In this document: one piece after another, positions 20,769 to 22,519 of the stretch
How positions within the stretch are numbered: the stretch's first letter is position 1
Layout: each line of letters begins with the position of its first letter
Source of the DNA: a virus
Length of the DNA: 22,519 nucleotides
Virus record (IMG/VR): IMGVR_UViG_3300047996_000020
Location: 1-22,519 of that record
Strand: one strand, 5' to 3'
Program-made: the position numbers and the translations under genes
The notes under the pieces: model-generated
Seen by the model: the letters and a program-made list of their open reading frames with translations, nothing else
The model's database searches: none
Told to the model about the DNA's origin: nothing

Positions 20769-20896
20769 ACCAATTTCGTTCCCATCCGCAAGAAGTAACA
20801 GCTTTGCCCTCCGAGGAGGATAACCTAGCGGTGAACCAAGTGAGTAAAGAACACCCAACTGTAGCCCCACTCTGGGAGTTACTCAAAGTAAACTAA
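20759..20896 (+). other. Open frame without ATG between basic protein and capsid
   Basis: The frame one base back from the preceding gene is open for 45 codons to a TAA at 20894-20896 and reads INQFRSHPQEVTALPSEEDN, then LAVNQVSKEHPTVAPLWELL. It has no ATG. Starts could be TTG at 20804 (30 aa) or GTG at 20831, which follows a strong SD-like GAGGAGGA ten bases upstream (21 aa). It could also be reached by a -1 slip on the A run at 20760-20765. The composition looks protein-like. Confidence 0.35.
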
Positions 20897-20920
20897 CTCA
20901 AAAATAGAAATAATAACATC

Positions 20921-21940
20921 ATGGCAAATACAAGCCCGTCCCGTTTGGGACAAGTAAACGGTTCTGGAGACGTCGATAGTCTCTTTCTCAAAGTTTTCAG
21001 TGGGGAGATTCTCACTACCTTTGAAGAACAAAATATAATGAAGGATCTCCACATGGTCCGCACCATCTCGTCTGGTAAAACAGCTCAGTTCCCTGTTACA
21101 GGTGTCGCTGACGCTAAGTACCACACTGTTGGTGAAGACATCGTGGACAGCTCTAACAGCTACTTATCAACCATCAAGCACGCTGAGCGTACCATCAACA
21201 TCGATGACGTTCTGATTGCTTCGACGTTCATCGCCAATATCGATGAGCTTAAGAACCACTACGACGTCCGTAGCATCTACGCTAAGGAACTCGGTAAGGC
21301 TCTTGCTAAGCGCTTCGACATCGCAACAATGAAGACTCTCTTCGCTGCTGCTGGTGGTACATCGCCTATCGGTGGTAACGGTGGTACAAGCATCTCTGGT
21401 GCTACTACTGACACTGCTGCTGGTCTTGTTGACTCGCTCTACGCTGTTGCTCGCTCTCTTGACGAGAAAGACGCTCCAGACGAAGGTCGTTTCGCAGTTC
21501 TGACTCCTTCTCAGTACTACACTCTCCTTACTTCCGACAACGTTGCGATCAATCGTGACACTGGTGGTGTAGGTAATGTTGCAACTGGTAAGATCGCTCA
21601 GGTCGCTGGTATCAACCTCTTCAAGAGCAACCACCTTGATAGCGTTATCTCTCTTGGTGACGTATCTGCTGTTGCTACTGATGACGGTGCTGCGAACAAT
21701 GACGTGTTCGGTGCTGGCGGTGCTGGCTACAACGGTGACTTCTCCGCTCTTAGCGGCACAGCATCTGCTAAGGGATTCCTTGCAGGTACTAAGGAAGCTA
21801 TCGGTACTGTTAAGTTGCTTGATTTGGCTACTGAAAGTGAGTACCAAATCCAACGCCAAGGTACATTGTTCGTTGCTAAATATGCAATGGGGCACGCGCC
21901 ACTTCGCCCTGAGTGCGCTGTGAAGGTTCTTCCTGCATAG
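20921..21940 (+). CDS. Major capsid protein (T7 gp10-like, 339 aa)
   Basis: It builds the icosahedral head (HK97 fold). The N-terminal part ANTSPSRLGQVNGSGDVDSL, then FLKVFSGEILTTFEEQNIMK, and the segment TISSGKTAQFPVTGVADAKY match podovirus major capsid proteins. So do ERTINIDDVLIASTFIANID and the late GTKEAIGTVKLLDLATESEY, FVAKYAMGHAPLRPECAV. Length is close to T7 gp10A (345 aa). A strong terminator follows, as after gene 10 of T7. I see no slippery site that would give a gp10B-like extended form. The codons are strongly biased, as expected of the most expressed gene. Confidence 0.97.
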   Translation: MANTSPSRLGQVNGSGDVDSLFLKVFSGEILTTFEEQNIMKDLHMVRTISSGKTAQFPVTGVADAKYHTVGEDIVDSSNSYLSTIKHAERTINIDDVLIASTFIANIDELKNHYDVRSIYAKELGKALAKRFDIATMKTLFAAAGGTSPIGGNGGTSISGATTDTAAGLVDSLYAVARSLDEKDAPDEGRFAVLTPSQYYTLLTSDNVAINRDTGGVGNVATGKIAQVAGINLFKSNHLDSVISLGDVSAVATDDGAANNDVFGAGGAGYNGDFSALSGTASAKGFLAGTKEAIGTVKLLDLATESEYQIQRQGTLFVAKYAMGHAPLRPECAVKVLPA

Positions 21941-21959
21941 TAATTAACACTTAATCATT

Positions 21960-21994
21960 GAGCCCCTTGGGACAATCCCCTTGGGGCTCTTTTT
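21960..21994 (+). terminator. Strong intrinsic terminator after the capsid gene
   Basis: GAGCCCC (21960-21966) pairs with GGGGCTC (21983-21989); an inner GGG/CCC extends the stem, and TTTTT follows (21990-21994). It lies 19 bases after the capsid stop, the position of the T-phi terminator of T7. It would limit transcription of tail genes relative to capsid. Confidence 0.9.
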
Positions 21995-22017
21995 AAAACA
22001 CATAACCCACCTAATTT

Positions 22018-22395
22018 TTGAAAGAAACTAAACAGTGTAATAAGTGTAATGAGGTTAAGCCTCTGGATATGTTCCATAATAGAACTTACTCGCCTGATGG
22101 TAAAAGAAACCAATGCAAGAGGTGTCGTTCCGAAGAAGCATGGAAACGTATTTATGGATTAGAAGCTGGAGAATATGACACACTATTAGAATCTCAAAAA
22201 GGTGTTTGCGCTATCTGTGGTACTGACACCCCCTCCCCGACCCAAGAAGACACGCACAAACACTTATTCGTAGATCATTGTCACACTTCAGGAGCCGTTA
22301 GAGGTCTCCTCTGTAGTTCCTGCAATACTGGTCTCGGACTTTTCAAAGACAACCCTGAGCGCCTAAAAGCCGCCATTCAATATTTAACAAAGTAA
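22018..22395 (+). CDS. HNH / endonuclease VII-type nuclease, free-standing (125 aa)
   Basis: Two zinc sites are visible: Cys7-x2-Cys10 with Cys33-x2-Cys36, and Cys64-x2-Cys67 with Cys99-x2-Cys102. The catalytic block FVDHCHTSGAVRGLLCSSCN (about 84-103) has the D-H-x-H of the recombination endonuclease VII family, followed by NTGLGLFKDNPERLKAAIQY. It probably nicks or cuts double-stranded DNA and may be a homing endonuclease, since it sits alone between the capsid terminator and the tail tube gene. The only start in front of the first zinc pair is TTG at 22018, after an AT-rich leader. No interrupted gene or intron edge is visible. Confidence 0.85.
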   Translation: MKETKQCNKCNEVKPLDMFHNRTYSPDGKRNQCKRCRSEEAWKRIYGLEAGEYDTLLESQKGVCAICGTDTPSPTQEDTHKHLFVDHCHTSGAVRGLLCSSCNTGLGLFKDNPERLKAAIQYLTK

Positions 22396-22399
22396 TAAT

Positions 22400-22519
22400 A
22401 TGCCTACTCTGACATCTAAACTAGAAGCAGTAAATTCGATGCTAGGACACATTGGTGAGACACCAGTCAATAGTATCAGCAACACCAACGCACTCCCTGT
22501 TTCCGCTGCTACAGCTATC
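22400..22519 (+). CDS. Tail tubular protein A (T7 gp11-like), cut by window end
   Basis: The 40 codons present begin MPTLTSKLEAVNSMLGHIGE and continue TPVNSISNTNALPVSAATAI. The L-E-A-V-N-x-M-L-x-x-I-G-E-x-P-V-N-S pattern is the hallmark N-terminus of podovirus tail tube protein A (gatekeeper), which joins the portal to the tail nozzle. The gene starts four bases after the nuclease stop and runs off the window. Confidence 0.9.
   Translation, partial: MPTLTSKLEAVNSMLGHIGETPVNSISNTNALPVSAATAI

Noticed and set aside
21167-21895. Long open frame on the - strand (242 codons)
   Set aside because: Lies wholly within the capsid gene; its Ser/Thr/Val-rich content mirrors the biased codons of the capsid frame.

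Overview
The window is a contiguous stretch of a T7-like podovirus genome (Autographiviridae-like order). Every gene I can support lies on the + strand. The gene order is that of the T7 supergroup: single-subunit RNA polymerase, single-strand DNA-binding protein, endonuclease I, primase-helicase, family A DNA polymerase, 5'-3' exonuclease, portal, scaffold, major capsid and tail tube A (cut by the window end). Most core proteins are shorter than their T7 counterparts. Several small accessory proteins resemble ones I associate with marine podoviruses. No terminase, internal virion protein or tail fibre gene is present, so the right arm lies beyond the window.

Region 1 (1-2760) is an early arm of nine small genes (about 56-132 aa), almost all unrecognised. 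Their leaders are rich in A and C and lack Shine-Dalgarno (SD) sequences. The 8-mer AAACCGCC occurs 13 times on one strand between 656 and 3591 and I found none beyond. One small protein (1933-2109) has a helix-turn-helix-like segment. Region 2 (2761-3783) is a tyrosine integrase, so the phage may be able to lysogenise. I did not recognise a repressor or an att site. Region 3 (3942-5664) holds a short coiled-coil protein and a tandem array of four paralogous proteins made of 21-residue YD/RHS-like repeats. They are joined by ATGA stop/start overlaps. The last one has replaced the common C-terminus with a zinc ribbon.

Region 4 (5665-5930) is a control region before the RNA polymerase. It carries clustered TGACAA sites in direct and inverted orientation and a sigma70-like promoter. 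Region 5 (5931-15144) is the transcription and replication module, with a predicted PD-(D/E)XK nuclease, a nucleotide pyrophosphohydrolase-like protein and small conserved proteins.

Region 6 (15149-22519) is the virion module. It starts with a T7 gp7.3-like protein and a concanavalin-like adhesin with an internal insertion, followed by a strong structured terminator, portal and scaffold. A compact lysis cassette (holin, i-spanin-like, o-spanin lipoprotein, lysozyme-like) and two small basic proteins come next. The capsid gene, a classic intrinsic terminator, a free-standing HNH/endonuclease VII-type gene and the start of tail tube A follow.

Host: not determinable. Nearly all starts lack an SD and sit behind A- or AC-rich leaders, which would fit a host lineage with little SD use (Bacteroidota, Cyanobacteria and some others). 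This is inference. No photosynthesis genes of the kind carried by cyanophages were seen.
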